The position numbers and the translations under genes are program-made. 64,000 bases of DNA. Origin: Talinum fruticosum. Lineage: Eukaryota > Streptophyta > Magnoliopsida > Caryophyllales > Talinaceae. Below the pieces are notes generated by a model, which was not told the DNA's origin, did no database searches, and saw only the letters and a list, made by a program, of their open reading frames with translations. Where the stretch lies: assembly GCA_021018815.1 (NCBI GenBank), contig JAITYX010000017.1:248001-312000 (forward strand), written 5' to 3'. This document shows positions 10,628 through 24,653 of the stretch, in pieces (within the stretch, counting starts at the first letter, position 1; each line of letters opens with the position of its first letter).

Positions 10628-13600
10628 TCAGTCTGATATTCTCATCTCTACGCCCAAGACGTCCTTCACCATCTCATACGTCACAAATGCTATCGCTATA
10701 GAAGGTACCACCTAAACAAAAATAGCACACGTGTCAATAGCAAGTTTTTGCCAATCCAAGAAAACGAAAGTGAAGTGAAACATATGTACTAAATATTTTC
10801 AGAACATAGTAGCGTCTTTCATGTTGTATTTCTGGCTGTGTATTAGTTTAAGAACGTTTCCATAGATCGGATAATCAGCACAGATATGTTGTCTCAAAAA
10901 CAACAAATTCTTCACAATTCAATCGCACTTTTGTTTTGAATAAGTCGCTATAGTTCTAATAGCCATCAAGTGTAATCTAGAGAAATGTAAGTTGTGGTAG
11001 CACCGCAGTATAGTAGCAAATGATTTTCAAAATGCATATCACAAAAATGCATTGGAATACTCACCTTCACTGAATTAGGGACCAATCCTTTGTACAATGC
11101 ACCAAATCCCTCATGTCGTACTGTTTTCCTGAAGGCATCAATCATGCCATTGTATTCTAATGAGGCCTTGCTCCTCCCATCGCCAGTCACCACAGAAGAA
11201 GCATCTTTCCAACCCACCATCTGCATTCTCCGGCGAATAACATCAAGGGGGTAAGCAACAGTTTGGCCCATAGTTCCTGCAATGGCTCCACATGCAAGCC
11301 TTGTTGTCACTCCCAATTCAGAATCTTCAACTAAACCAAAAGGTTTGGCTTTTACCAAGTAATCCTTCAGTGACTCATAAACGGCAAAATTGAGACCCAC
11401 ATAGGGAATCTGCACATAGCAGGAAGAAAGAGTTAGAAAATAATTAAACCTACATGAATGCTTACCAAATGCAAAGAAAATGCACAGGGAAAAAGTATGC
11501 TATGAAGCTTCTTCCTCGACCCATGCCCAAGCTACTTCCCGTGTTCTCTTGAATTTTAAGCAAAGCACCTTGCTAACCATATATTCCTGTGGTCAACCAT
11601 ATGCTTGAATAGTGTGCTCAAGGCATGAGAGGTCGAATGCAATATTGTGGAATCATGGGTGAACTACATGCCAACAGAGTATTTTCCAGCAACAAAGCCA
11701 GGCAGACTGCCATGGAATTCACTTCAGGCAATTGTTGCATATGGCTAATTTGTCTATCAAGCAAGATCGGCAGATAAACCAACAGATACAAATCTTTTAT
11801 TACTTGAAACCTCAATACTTGTTGAACCTTATTACTAAGCCACCAAAACCCAAGATTGCTCCTTCCTGCATGACAACAGACAAGGGACCACACTATCGTC
11901 CACTTAATTGCATCTATTCTACAATTAGCAAGTTAGGAAAAACCAAAACCAATGAAGGGGACACCTTTAACAACTGGATACACAGATACTTCAAGTTAAG
12001 GGACTTACCACTCCAATAACCGAGGGAAGCCACCCCTTGTATAGAGCTCGTGGACCTTCCTCACGGAGCACTGTCGATAGTGCATGGAACATGCCTCGGT
12101 ACTGGTAAGGAGACGTTGCAGTCTGAAAATCCAGCAGTAAGACGTCATCAAAACCAAAGCCACAAACAGTTACTGAGCATTGATTATCACTTAAAACATT
12201 CGTCTATACAAGAATCTTAAATGCAGCAATCCATAGTACCTGTACAGTTAGCCTGCCTCGTACCATGTCCATTGGGTAAGTTGCGGACATTGCTATAATG
12301 CCAGCACATGCTCCAGCCCCAAGGCGTAACAAAGGGGTGAGTTCAGCATCCTCTGCAATTACAACAATAAAAATCAGATGATTCCCATCTCTAAAGCTTG
12401 AAATATATGAGAAATTAACTTCCAATCGAACTCAATGATAAAAGTTCTCAACTTTTAATAAAATATCCAAGGTAGTCATAGTCAGACATATTGCCAACAT
12501 AATTTAGTTATTATACATGACAAAGTCCTCTGAAATAGAAGTTATAAGTTCTGATAACTAATGCAAGCCTAAATAGTCAGAGACAATGCAAAATGCAATC
12601 TTCATAAGTAGCCAGTTTGTAGCCAATTAGCCATAAACATGGAAATCAACAATTCCTAAATCTCATTTATCTACGAACACATGAAGTTAGACAATGTGCA
12701 GGGGGCATATTTGCAGAGAATCACAAAGCTTACATTGCTAAAGTCCTCCTTTCCATAAGCAGCAACGCTTACAGGGGTAAGGTTGCCTACATCAAAATCT
12801 CCCCATCTCGGAGTTTTGTTGTTGTTATTCCTTTCCAAAAGTATCATCTTTCATTTATTTAAAGTTTATTTAAATGTACTACATACTAGCAACACAAACA
12901 CAATTAGAAATAGGAAGCCTCCTGAACAAAGAAAGTTACAGTGGATTTTTTTATCCTTCCTTGATCCCACAACCAGTAAAAAAAACAATAATGGCCTCAT
13001 TAACATCACAACAGAAAGCAAGTTCCTGGATTTGCACATGAATTCACTCTACATGAAGTTTATTTTAGTGTTGAAGACGTTCGTTCTCCGATAGGTCATG
13101 TTAAAACCATTCTCCAATCTTTTTTTGATTAGTTGGCAACCTTAATTGCAATCTTTTAAAGTTGGCACATAAATTTATCAAGGAACAAGATGAATTACAT
13201 GTGGACATAGATTAAGCCCCCCTTCCTCAACACACACAAGACAAAGAAAAAAAGAAGGATTAATGCCAGGAAAAACTGCTTACAAATCAAAAGGCAAATG
13301 CATTAGGGGGGACAGAAAATAGAGAAATGGTGGCACAGGCAAAGGTTCATGGAGTTGGAGATAAGAATACCTTTGCCAGGTTGCTGCTGATATAGCCATA
13401 ATATACCCCTGCCAAAAACAGCAGCAAACAATAATTAAAAGGAAAGATGGGAAAAACAGTTCATACTCAAAATAGCTATGTTTTGACAACAATAGAACAT
13501 TTTCTGTCTTGTGCACCAAATTATATGAGTAGTTTTGGCTACCAATGTTCCAGAAGCTAAAAACGATGAGCTAATGCACTGAGCAAACTGAAAACCAAAG

Positions 13601-15927
13601 GAGAAGCAAGTGCCACCCAGAAGCATTTAGCCAATGTTATCCTACTGGTTCTGAAGGAACCACGGCTCATCCCCCGTAAGGGAACCAGCGGGACCGAGTT
13701 TCCCCATAAGGATGACACGTTTCGGTGTCTACAGTTCCTTATGAACAAGAGCAAAAGGAACCTAGTATGGATAATACTAAAGAATCTACAAAGGTCAAGA
13801 TGTATCCAACCTTACAGGATACATGTCAATATAAAGTTGACAAAACATGGAAAAGCAACTAAAGGGGGCAAAAAATTGAATGGAGGTTCTATAGTATATA
13901 GAAACAACGGCCACTACGTGATTACAGACATGTCCAGAGCACTGGCAAGAGCTGTACAGAGTATGCATGTGCAACTAGCAATTCAGAAAGAAGAAACAAG
14001 AGCTCCAAAAGCAAAGAACAGTTCTACTATATGAAATCAAAGTTCAACAACAAGTAACTAAAACACAGGTACTTTTCATCGAAATAAGCTTGAAGTCACT
14101 CAAGGAAGAACATTTTTGTCCAGAAATCTTACTTAGAGGCTTGCTCATAGCTGAAAAACTTGACAGCTGAGTTTGGCACAATACGGGCACAATTTGTACC
14201 ATTACCCTTGAATAATCCTCTAATGCCCTCAGTGCGCCATATATACTTCAATCCTTGAATAGTTCCATTGTATTTAATGCTATGCGGGTTTTGCACCTGG
14301 AAAATAAGTTAACCAAGTCAACAAATCAAAAAAGGCTCCAAACAAATTCATGTAAACTGTATTCTTTCCCTATTCTCCCCAAACCAATTGAAAATTTACA
14401 GCCATAGTACACGCCTACATCTATAGGCTATAGCACCTAAGTAGCAAAAGAGTATACCTGGAGCAATATCTTCAACCTCTCTAGTGGAGCAACAGCAGTA
14501 CGCGATCTGAGGTACATACACAATATCAGAAACTAAGAAAATCCATTGAGGGGGAAATATAGCAAAGAAAGAAAAAGTATAAACCATCCAGTAAGCAAGA
14601 CACACCAAAGGCATTGAGAATGAAGCACAACATAGCTGGTAAAGATATCCTCATAGCTAACAACGAGTTACACATACCTTACCTCCTGACCCAAGTTGTA
14701 AATATAGATATTCGACCTATTATTAGAGCATGCAGCACCTAGAAAAGCTATCACAATACAAAGTTACATGAATGCGCTAATCAGCACAAATATTGAAGTC
14801 ATGAGGAATCAGAATCAGCTAATTCAGATGATTTCTAAACTTTGAACCTAACCAAATTACAATGGCCAGACAGATAAACTGTGAGAAGTGAAAGGTTCAT
14901 TTATAGTTACGCTCTATACCCCCAAAATCCACATTTCACGAGGAGGCATTCCAAAGAAAAAATTGATGAAATTTGTGCAAGAAGTAGCAATCTGCGTTAC
15001 GGGAGCAAGTCACCCAGCATGCAGTCTTGGCAACCGTGGGTTGGGTTCATTAAATAGTTGCAACATAGTGAGCCAATAAGGAAATTAGAACAAAGTCAGC
15101 ACGCAGATACTTCTTTTCATCTATTTAATTCAGATAGATAGAAAGTGGAACAAATTATCCTAACAAATGGGAACCTTGGATCACACTCGTTCACACCATG
15201 ATTCATGAAAAAGCAAGCTGGTGCTGCAACTTTTTCTGTACCTCAACAAACAGCCACCAAGTTAACCTAGGACCCTAACATTCTACCTCTACATTGTTGT
15301 TGAAAGTGTATCTACCCATTCGTCTATTCCCAGTTCCAACGCTTTAGAGAAGGTAGGAGCCCCCTCTTTCACAGGTCATAAATGAATCACTTGTTCGTAG
15401 CACAATAGAAAAGGGTAGTCTAGCGAGAGCAATTCGATACAATGTGGAATAATTAAAGATTACCAACAAAAAAGACAGCTTTTGGGTTTTGAAGTACAAA
15501 GACTTAGGAAATAGCAGAGCTGCCACAATAACAAAGTGCAGGTGGACCACAAACTATCCAACACAAAATACAACAACAACAGAGTAAATTGATTTCAGGT
15601 GTGAAATAACAGAGCCAATCTCCATGATAGCCCAAGCAGCTAGGTTAGATTAGATTCACACCAAGTGTTTGACAAAATGACGTCCAGGCCAAATGCGAAG
15701 AATTCATTCACCTAACAGTCAAGTGGAGCCAGAGACATAGAGAGAGAGAGAGAGAGAGAGAAGACTGACACTCCACCGGCGACACCACCAGCGACGAGGG
15801 ACTTGCAGATGGTGAGGATGGCGAAACTAGGAGCCTTAACTCCTTCCCTGGCAATCTTGGCCTCTTCGGCGAGGTTAACGATGGTGGAAACAGCTGATTC
15901 AGTGGCCTTCACATCCTCCGATGCCAT
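10628..15927 (-). CDS. ADNT1: Mitochondrial adenine nucleotide carrier, ADNT1 type
   Basis: Mitochondrial carriers of the ADNT1 type exchange adenine nucleotides, chiefly AMP and ADP against ATP, across the inner membrane. Eight minus-strand exons join in frame: 15770-15927, 14458-14506, 14133-14296, 13371-13408, 12240-12352, 12009-12122, 11065-11409 and 10628-10711. They total 1065 nt and encode 354 residues, the family length. The start is the ATG at 15925-15927 (MASEDVKATES). The three carrier repeats each carry their signature: APLERLK, YPMDMVR and YPLDVIRRR. Other family blocks are FKGNGTNCARIVPNSAVKFF, LTPLLRLGAGACAGIIAMSA, WLPSVIGV, and the C-terminal VPSIAIAFVTYEMVKDVLG ending in RISD. 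All introns checked are GT-AG, and no break is seen. The protein matches Arabidopsis At4g01100 as I remember it, including the N-terminal extension. A GA repeat sits eight bases inside intron 1. Confidence 0.95.
15738..15762. repeat. (AG)n microsatellite in ADNT1 intron 1
   Basis: About twelve AG units lie just inside the donor of the first intron of the carrier gene. Confidence 0.9.
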
Positions 15928-17371
15928 TAAATAACACAGCAAAAGGGGAATATAGTCGCCGGAACCCTAGAAGATCCTAGATCTCCACAAATTCCCTTTG
16001 ATCGGTTGGTGATGCCAGACAACGGCAAGCGAAGGGAAGGGAAGGGAGAGAAAATGAGCGCTCTCTCTCAGTGGTCTCTGTAAGTTTCGAGTGTCGACAA
16101 CAGTGGGAGGTGAAAAGCTCGTGTGCGCGAGTGAATGTAAACTTTCTTAACGCCGTTTGTTTACAGTCGGTGGAAAGTTATAGAGAGGGGACCAATCAAC
16201 CCCGAACCCGTTCAGAAAAATTCCGCCTACATCAATATTTATGTCTATTTAAATTCGTGTTAGATAAGTTTTATTTTAACAATTTCTTAATATTATTATC
16301 TTTTAAATAACAAAATATAAAAAATATTATATATAGAATAAATCATTAGAATACATCGTGCTAATAACAATTGAAACATATTTTCCTCCTTTTTGTTATA
16401 AATGATTAGTTTCGTTATCATTCTTTACCCTTCATCCAATTTGTCATCTTTTTAATCAACAAAGCCTTATCCGATCAATAATTTTATGTTTATTTTATCT
16501 AATCCGATTTTATGCTAAATTTAGCTCATTCTTATCTATTCAAATAATGATAAATTCAATACCGGATCCCGAAACAAAAAATAAGGTTTATCCATTCCCT
16601 TTTATCATTCATTTTATTAAAACAGAAGAAAAATTCAGAACCGAATAACTGATCGAAAATCGAGTGGCAATGATAAAGTCAAATGTGTCTTAGACACATA
16701 CGAGCCACAAACCTAAAAAGGTTTCCCAATCAATATCGACCCCCACTAAGCATCCCCAATATGCATCCATCCATAGCCATCATTCTTCAAAGCTAACCCT
16801 AAACAATTTTCATAATTTATTTTTTTATTTTCCAAATATTTTTGTGGTGTCTGGTTTTAGGAGGAGAGAGAATTTATTACTGGTTTACAACAATGTAGGG
16901 ATCTGGGGAGTTCGGTTGGTTCTGGTGATCTTTCATCGAGCTGAGAAGCCGCTGTCCTTTTGCGACGTTTTGGTTAGTTGGTTGAAAACTGTTTTTCGTT
17001 TTTTCTTTTTTGTTTATATTTCTCACGCGCAGGCCCGGGCAAGTGAACGTCACTTCCTGAGTTATGATTAATCCCGGGTTAATTGTAACGGAAACCTAAA
17101 CATTGCACTAACGGCGTTAGCTTTTGGAACCCCAACTAAACTTTCCCTGTAAGTGGGCCTACAAAAAGTACCAAACTAGACGCCTTTATTGAGTCCAACA
17201 GGCCCAATTTTACTGTTTATTGGGTATGAGTGAAGCCCAACTCCCATATTCACGTCTTATGGGTCGTTGAATTTCCATCATTGTTTGGTAAAGGCCCAAT
17301 TGTGTTGCACCCTCGTAAATACCATTTTTTAAGTACACAGTTCATTGGTTTACACTTTTTTTTTAGTAGCT
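15928..17371. other. Carrier gene 5' flank and intergenic DNA
   Basis: The first 150 bases carry the leader and promoter of the minus-strand carrier gene. Beyond 16250 the sequence is AT-rich. No coding sequence is supported; short open frames here show no family motif. Confidence 0.4.
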
Positions 17372-17546
17372 ATGTTTGAAATTACATTAAAAAAAAACAA
17401 ACATAAATAGTGTAGATAGCAGACACGAATAGAAAAAAGCAGAAATAATTAACAGAAAAGAGCATAAACGAACAGAAATGAATAGAAAAGAATATAAATA
17501 AACATAATATAGAAATAAATGATGGTTTTTATGTAACTTCGAACAT
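17372..17546. mobile_element. MITE-like element with terminal inverted repeats
   Basis: The left end ATGTTTGAAATTACATTAAAA and the reverse complement of the right end, ATGTTCGAAGTTACATAAAAA, match at about 18 of 21 positions. The 175-bp element is non-coding and A-rich with repeated AACAGAAATGAATAG-like words. A related copy in the other orientation may lie at 47122-47322. No target-site duplication could be assigned, so the superfamily is open. Confidence 0.5.
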
Positions 17547-17905
17547 GCCCAAATCGACAAAAATCATGAAGGCTCGTGGAAGAGATTTTTGCTTGAAATG
17601 AGCTTATTTAGGAAAACTTGTAAATATTTACAGTTTTTGCCATCAATGAAAAAACCCTACTTATCTATTTATTCAATATTGAGTACAATTCTTTTTAAAA
17701 AAATAACACCTTTCATCTTTGGGTTGTGCAATTAACAAAAGTATAAGTTAAGATTACATATTTTAATATCATATAAATTTCAATCAATATTGAAAACACA
17801 ATAAAATTAATAGTAAGTAAAAAAATTCAAATTCATACTGAGAGTAAAATTGAATGTAATTTATCAACTAAAATTAACTATAACTTATAAATAAAATGAT
17901 ACACG

Positions 17906-18156
17906 TAGTGTTGGCAAAACTTCGGGGCTCGGGTCGAAATCGGGTTGGTCATCGGACAGAGTTTTTGTCCGATACCCGGTTTTTCGGGTCGGACAATTCG
18001 GATAGCGTAAATTCGGGTTAAAATCGGGTTCGGAAAATAAAAATATGAAAATTTTATGTCTGAATTTAAAATTTGGATAAAAAGTCATACTCGGACTTGA
18101 TTTTTTCAGGTCGGACAAATTTGGATAATCGGGTCGGATGAAATTTTGCAGCGCTA
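17906..18156. mobile_element. Non-autonomous hAT-like element
   Basis: The 251-bp element starts TAGTGTTGGCAAAACT, and its other end read in reverse complement starts TAGCGCTGCAAAATTT. The immediate flanks are GATACACG (17898-17905) and AATACACC (18157-18164), which match at 6 of 8 positions and have the 8-bp length typical of hAT. The interior repeats words such as CGGGTCGG and ATCGGGTT near both ends, as in many plant hAT termini. A translatable minus-strand frame inside it is an effect of this repeat composition. Confidence 0.6.
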
Positions 18157-18794
18157 AATACACCAATAATAAATGTTAAAACAACTATTTCAAAAACAAT
18201 TAATTTCATCAAACACATTTCCAAAAACAACTGATGCAAATAACTAATTTAATTAATTTAGTTGCATATGACCGACGATTTTACTGTAACTGATGAAGAT
18301 ACAATTTGAAAAAGGCAAATGCATATAAAAACCGCTATATTCATATCAATTTTATTAGGTTAATGTACGTACATCCAAAGCGAAAAATAAATGTCACATC
18401 ACTTGTATTATGAATAGACCACGTAGGAGAATAAATTAGTTTTCCACATCAAATAGACACTGATTAAATGAATTGAGTCACAATAATATTAATAGTGTAA
18501 ATGTAATTACTTACTAATTAGGTCAGTGTTAAGTGTTAACTGTTAATTAAACACATTATTTCCTTTGGGTGGTTTTCTTAAACATCACTATCAATTAAGT
18601 TAATTGCATGCTTCAATCTGAAAAACAAAGCCCAATTATTATGTACTGTAACTTTACAAATTTAAAGATTTTTTTTTTTTTTTGGCTTTTTTGTGGGTCG
18701 AATAAATGATTCCTTCTAGAAACATGAAGCCGCCATCTCAAGATACCCACTAACTACTGAGCTGTAAATTTTAAGCCCACCAATTAACCAACTC

Positions 18795-18870
<76 letters not shown>

Positions 18871-21800
18871 TATTGTGGGTTATTTTTTTCGAAATTTATG
18901 ATTACAAAGCATAAAGGAGAATAAAACGTTTTGGTTGAATGCAAGAATTAGGGTTTGTGTGTTTGCAAATGTCTCTATTCACACCTGAGGTTTTATTCGA
19001 TAAAAGGAGTTGTTTGAATAGTGGATAATGGTTTATGTGCTTGGATAATTTGTATAGTGAATAATTGTATAAGTAGATGATATTTGTTATATTTTAATTG
19101 TTATCGGATAGTTATTCAATTGAATGGTTGAATAAATGTGTTCGTTAAATTTAGTGGTTGAGTTAGTCGATTATTGTAAATTGACATAAAATGATATAAG
19201 TAATTTGTCAAATATAAATTAATGAAGGGTGTTTTTATCAAAAAATTTGAAACACTCCTCTTAAATGTGAAAAGATATTATTCTTAACTTTTCATAAACA
19301 CAATTTAAAACGCTATAAGCTACTGTAAGCGTTAGTTGAAACACTACTTTACCAAACACTAATATTTGATTGACTAAGATTTTAACCTCAAAACACTAAA
19401 CGTTATTGCAAAACACTATTGTCGAACAGGACTTAAATGGCATTTATGTATGTAATAATAATGGCATACATTGTCGACCAGGACTTAAATTGCAAACACT
19501 ATTATCGATGATTTCATTTGTTTCTACTTTCTAACAAGTAAAGGGCATTTATGGAAAACAAGATTTGAAATCCTGCAACGTGAAATTCAGAGGTTAATAT
19601 ATGAAATATTTGGAAAACGATGTATGAAATGTCTAAGTTATTATCGAACACTACAATTTACTGAAGAAGAGTCATAACTGTGGGCACAATAACTGAGATA
19701 TTTGAGGTATACTCTTTCTATTCTTCTCATCTAAAAGAAAGGTATTAAAATAAATGCTTTATACATCGCTTTGAATCTATACACCTAACTACTTAATCGG
19801 TAAAAAAAAAAAAAGAAAAGAAAGAGAAAAAGGTATGAGCAAATAAACTTTTAATCTAATCAAAGCAATAAATGCGGCACAAACTGTTATTGTCAAATAA
19901 TATGACTGTGATACTAACAGTTTTAAAATCATCCTTATTAAGCTCCCTATTTTAAGAGTACCTAACTGCCTAATTAATTGCACAACTCTATCCCACACAA
20001 GGAATCCCACTCAGGGAATTGATCTCGTAATCTTTAACAGCAGTCTCGCTATGAATTGAATTATGCTCGCTTGGTAAGATCGGGTTTGTCTTAAATTGGA
20101 ACTAATGTTTTCCCCATCTTGAACTTATTGCATTATATCATGGAGCACCCGAGGAATTGTCATAGTAGCCGAAATTTGCCTTCCGACCAAGCATTATTTT
20201 GCCCATCAAAGAAATAAAAAGACTGAATCATCAATCACTAATGTTGTCTATGGTCCCATGAAGAAGAGAAAGCCAAAAGCTCAAAAGCTTGAGGAAGACT
20301 TGTCAAGGCAACAATTTACCAATCCAAACTTCTGACTAAACCTTTTCTTTTCTTTTCCTTTGTCTATTTTTTTAACATATTAATTTAAAGTCTTATGACA
20401 TTTCACGATTAAAATCATCTAATAACTACATGAATTATGCGTCATTGTAGTTATTAAACGCTTTATTCAACCTCAGTACTGCATTGTTCTCAAACTATGA
20501 CGAGTTATAGTATATTTTCATGAAATATATATATATATTTAGTTATCATGATAGAATTCTTGAAAAAGATACTCATGATATATATAATAACTATCCATAT
20601 GTTTCAAGATGTATGTATAAAAAGTCCAAACTAATGGTGGGTAATTCAAATAAGGTATTAATAGATGAAAAGATTAAGACTTATAAACAACACTATTATT
20701 TATGACCGATGACGGCCCTTTATCAAAGTAAAAGGAGATGATTACCTACAAGTAAAAGAAAATGTGGAAGAGACTATGTGATCGGAGAAGCGAGAGACGA
20801 GTACGATATCACCAAAAAAATTATACTTGACCTTTCTATAAAAAATTTTTTGAGGCATATATCTATAATCGAGAAAGGGTGAGACGTGCCATTTTTTTTT
20901 GGAAATAATCTATGTCATTTAGACCCCAATATATTTTATTTTTTTAATAGAATTTTTAGGGTTTTCGTTATTTTTTAATCCCTTGAATTATTAGAAATGC
21001 CATAAATTTGATGGAAGTAATATGAACATAATATGTTTCAAAGTCATAACGCTTGTGGTGTTTGTGATGTTTAATTATTATTTAGGGTTCTATTTTATTT
21101 TATTAACAACGTTGCCATGCGCAACACTGCTTTTTATGAATAAAAATTCCAATAATTAAATATAACTTAGTACAATATTTATTGTATTCTTTAATTTCCA
21201 ATCCTTTTCATGCCAATTAAAGTATCAAGTAAAAATCATACATAAATTTCAATTAACCTTTTCTTTTAAGAAAGTTTGACGAGTCAAACAAACATGCATG
21301 AGACATCTGATTACAAGCAAATACTTAAGAAAAATTAGTCAAATTTCAATATTGACCAATCATTCCTTCACTAAAACAAAATAATCAATTTATTTTTTAA
21401 AAAAATACTCCATTTATAAAACCAGCCTCATTACCCCGAGAATTACTAGGTCGGATATATTCTACAAATCATAGCTAGTAATACATTATGTGCTTGATTA
21501 TCTTTGTTTACATACAAAACAGTTAAGTTGAGTATCGAAACAAATAAACACTAGTCGATAAATTAATTAAATTTTAGAGTTCTATACTTAATTCCAATGT
21601 TCAACGAGGAACACATGAGAGAAAAAGCCCAAACAATATAAATATATATATATATATAGTCTAATTGGTCCCCTCTATGGCCCTAAGCACGCATGGTCTA
21701 GAATCCCTAGATCATGAAAAGGTTAATTAACAATCTCATAACGATAATTGTGGCCCCTAAACTTAAATTAATAGTTGATTAAGCTTAAGAATAATTAAGG

Positions 21801-23912
21801 TTAAATTTTTGCTACATTTTTGGTGTAGCCTAGTGAGTTAGGTGGCAGCAACAATATTCGTCGACATATTTTACTGTTCACATTGTAAATATTAATTTAA
21901 TACCACTACTCCATTATCTCTATAAATTACATCAATTAATTATGGGAGACGTGTCTAATAAATATAATCTCTTAGATTAATATGAGCAAACAGCTCGATT
22001 AAAAAAAATTAGCAAACAACTTTGACGAGCCTTTATAATTAATTACTACTACTTTTGATTAAAAAATATATTAATTACTACTTTTTTATGTGAAAAATCG
22101 AAGATTCCAAAAAAAAAAAAGATTCAAAGGTTTGAAACTCAACTTATAAAAGTTTCTTTACTGTTATGATTTTGTCACAGATAAAATCATATTTTTCTTT
22201 GATTTTTAGTGGTTAGTCAGCTTAGTCACAATCTTTGCATTATTTATATTCTTCGTTATTTGTGAGAGTATATACTTTTGTTGTGTTAGATGGTGTTGTG
22301 TCTCACTGTTGAAGTTTTTTTTTTTAACGGTTTAGTTTTACATTATTTGTGTTACATAATATTGATTTATTAATTGATTTTAAGATTTGTATGTAACCGG
22401 TATCAATTATGTGATTTTGGAATACGATAATAGAGGAGTATTATGAAGAGTATCGAATAGTTTTCACGATTAAAAGATTTCTTTTATTATCATAGTTATG
22501 TCCTTTGAGTTCTGATGTCTATTGTAAATGTTGTATAGATTATAATTAGCGGATTTTCAAAAAAAAAAAAACCTTTTTTCTTTCCCTTTTTCCTCATTTC
22601 TTTGGCCAAAATTGATCCATCTCCCTTATTAATAGAAATTATAAACTAAAACCAGTACTGCATTTATCTCTAAATAACAGTCCTCTTCGACTTTTAGTAA
22701 AAACTAATAAAGTTCTTTTTTTATGAATAAACTATAACACACGCACACAATCTAAACGAGAATCGAAGTCCGACCTTCCTTGTGCAAACCAATCATTCTA
22801 CCACTCCGTTATATATAAAATTGAGTTTTTGTTCCCTGTTTAAATTGTTTATTCACGAGAAAAATAAAAATTGAAAAGAGGATAGTCATCGAGAGACAGA
22901 GGAAGAAGTATTTTTTCTATATAACTTTTGTAAACTATTTTCTCCCCAAATAGGTGCAACTTAATTAAGTGAGATTAATTAAAAAAATGCTAAGTATTAT
23001 TGCAGGTGTGATGGAGGCGAGATACTCGATTCGTGGCTAACTACTTCCCAGCCTTCTTCCCTACTAATAAATAAATAAATAAATCTCAGTTTTTCTTCTT
23101 GATCGATAATGGATTAGTATTTAATTACTAGCAAAAAAGCTAGATTAATTAAAGATTATATAATACGAGGAAAGAGTACCACACTTTTCACGTGAACCTC
23201 TCCAGTTTTTTTTTTTAATTTTTAATTTAGTCTAAACTTTGATTACTTAGCGTATTATATTAGTTAATCGTCAGCAAATTTGATGGCTATAATACCAATA
23301 TTCTACATTCTAAGCAGCCCTTCTTCTTTTCTTTTTTTTTCAAATGGTAAATAAAAATTTATAAAATGAAATGCAAAATAAAAATTTATTGTTATTTGAC
23401 ATATGATGACATAATGTGTTTTTTTAGAAGGAGAAGAATTGTTTTAAAATACTTGTCGCTTTAATTAAAAAATACTAAATTTATGACAAAATTTGTGTTA
23501 AAAGACTAAGTTGCCCTAAGATTTCATTGGAAATGAAGAAAATTAATGAGAAAAGAGAGAAATAAAGCAATCAATAAGGACAAAATTAGTAAAATAGTCA
23601 CTAATACTATACGTCATTAGAATTGTAAAGTGATAAGTATTGTGAAACGAAAAAGGTTAGTTAAGGTGACATGTATTTTGAAATAGAAGGAGTAATAATT
23701 TTTCATATGGGATTTATAGAATTAATTATTAACTGATAACTTATTAGTAAATGCTACATAGTTATCCTCCCGAATAAGAATTGCGATAATGAATTTTTTT
23801 CAATTTATTTCAGCTACGTATATATTCTGTCCACTATCTGTTTCTAAAAAATTGTCAAAAATTTCACTTTTAAATAGCATAAGAATCATATATTTAATTA
23901 TCTAAAAAGTTT
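18157..23912. other. Gene-free AT-rich intergenic DNA
   Basis: Nearly six kilobases contain no frame with a recognisable domain. Visible content is limited to the long TA repeat at 18799, short A and T runs, and simple AT-rich sequence. Around 19000-19440 there is a stretch with repeated AACACTA / TTTGGTAAA-like words that resembles decayed repeat DNA. Confidence 0.5.
18799..18867. repeat. (TA)n microsatellite, about 34 units
   Basis: An unbroken TA run of nearly 70 bases, the longest simple repeat in the window. Confidence 0.97.
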
Positions 23913-23928
23913 ATATCTATTTATTGTT

Positions 23929-24653
23929 TTTTTTTAATCGGAGGAAAGTTGGCTTTATTAATCAAGGACGAACGAAGTATCGGTTACAACCAACTCTAGT
24001 ACCGACTCCGGGCCATTTTCGACCCACACTCTAGTAGAAAACTCGAAGGGTTGAAGGTGGGCTAAAGCATGAACCACCTTATTACCCCCTGCAGATATGT
24101 GAAAACAAACACGATTCAAATAGACTTTCAAGTATCCGAATATCATAAATAAACGGACCAATTTCGTAACCTAAAAGGTGTTCTTGGAGATCTTCGCAAT
24201 AATTGCAGCACGAGTCACTTTCAACAATAACTCGTGGGAGACCATAATCCAAGTGCCGACTTCACCCAAATAAAAGTGCTTTCGCTTCCTCGATTTCGAG
24301 ACCAAGGAAGCCACCGCCTTGATGAACCCCCATAAGCGCCACTAACCCCAAGCTATCCCGCACAACCACACCGCACCCAAATCCCCAACTTCCCAGACTT
24401 CCCTCCATCAACATTGATCTTCCACCGCCTGCAATTAGGTGGGCGCCACTGCTCCATTCTCGGTGATGTATTCGAGCCATGGCCGAGTAAGCTCTCCGGT
24501 ATTCATTTACAATGCTTATGGCCTTGGCGAGCAGCACCAGCCAACGAGAGGTCCCCTTCCCGAAAAGTCTCCGGTTGCGGGCATTCCACACCTCCCATAT
24601 CACAACTAAGAATTCCTCCCACTCCTCAATCCTCAATTTAGATTTGGCATAGA
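23929..24653 (-). mobile_element. 5'-truncated L1-type LINE with target-site duplication
   Basis: Read on the minus strand, this is the last 0.7 kb of a plant L1-type retrotransposon. It begins AKSKLRIEEWEEFLVVIWEV and then NARNRRLFG. It continues with an RNase H domain (GSLGSWGFGCGVVVRDSLGL, then GLEIEEAKALLFG) and ends GNKVVHALAHLQPFEF and a poly(A) tail seen as T at 23929-23937. The middle of RNase H is broken by stops and a shift, so it cannot code for an active enzyme. The 16-base word ATATCTATTTATTGTT occurs at 23913 and again directly right of the element near 24654, which marks the target-site duplication and shows that the 5' truncation happened at insertion. Confidence 0.85.

Noticed and set aside
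13741..14034. 97-codon plus-strand frame within the ADNT1 gene
   Set aside because: It covers intron sequence of the minus-strand carrier gene and shows no family motif.
16844..17071. 75-codon plus-strand frame
   Set aside because: No domain, no transcript-like context, and aromatic-rich composition typical of random AT-rich DNA.
17885..18166. 93-codon minus-strand frame with repeated Pro, Asp and Asn
   Set aside because: It translates the CGGGTCGG repeat interior of the hAT-like element and is not a gene.
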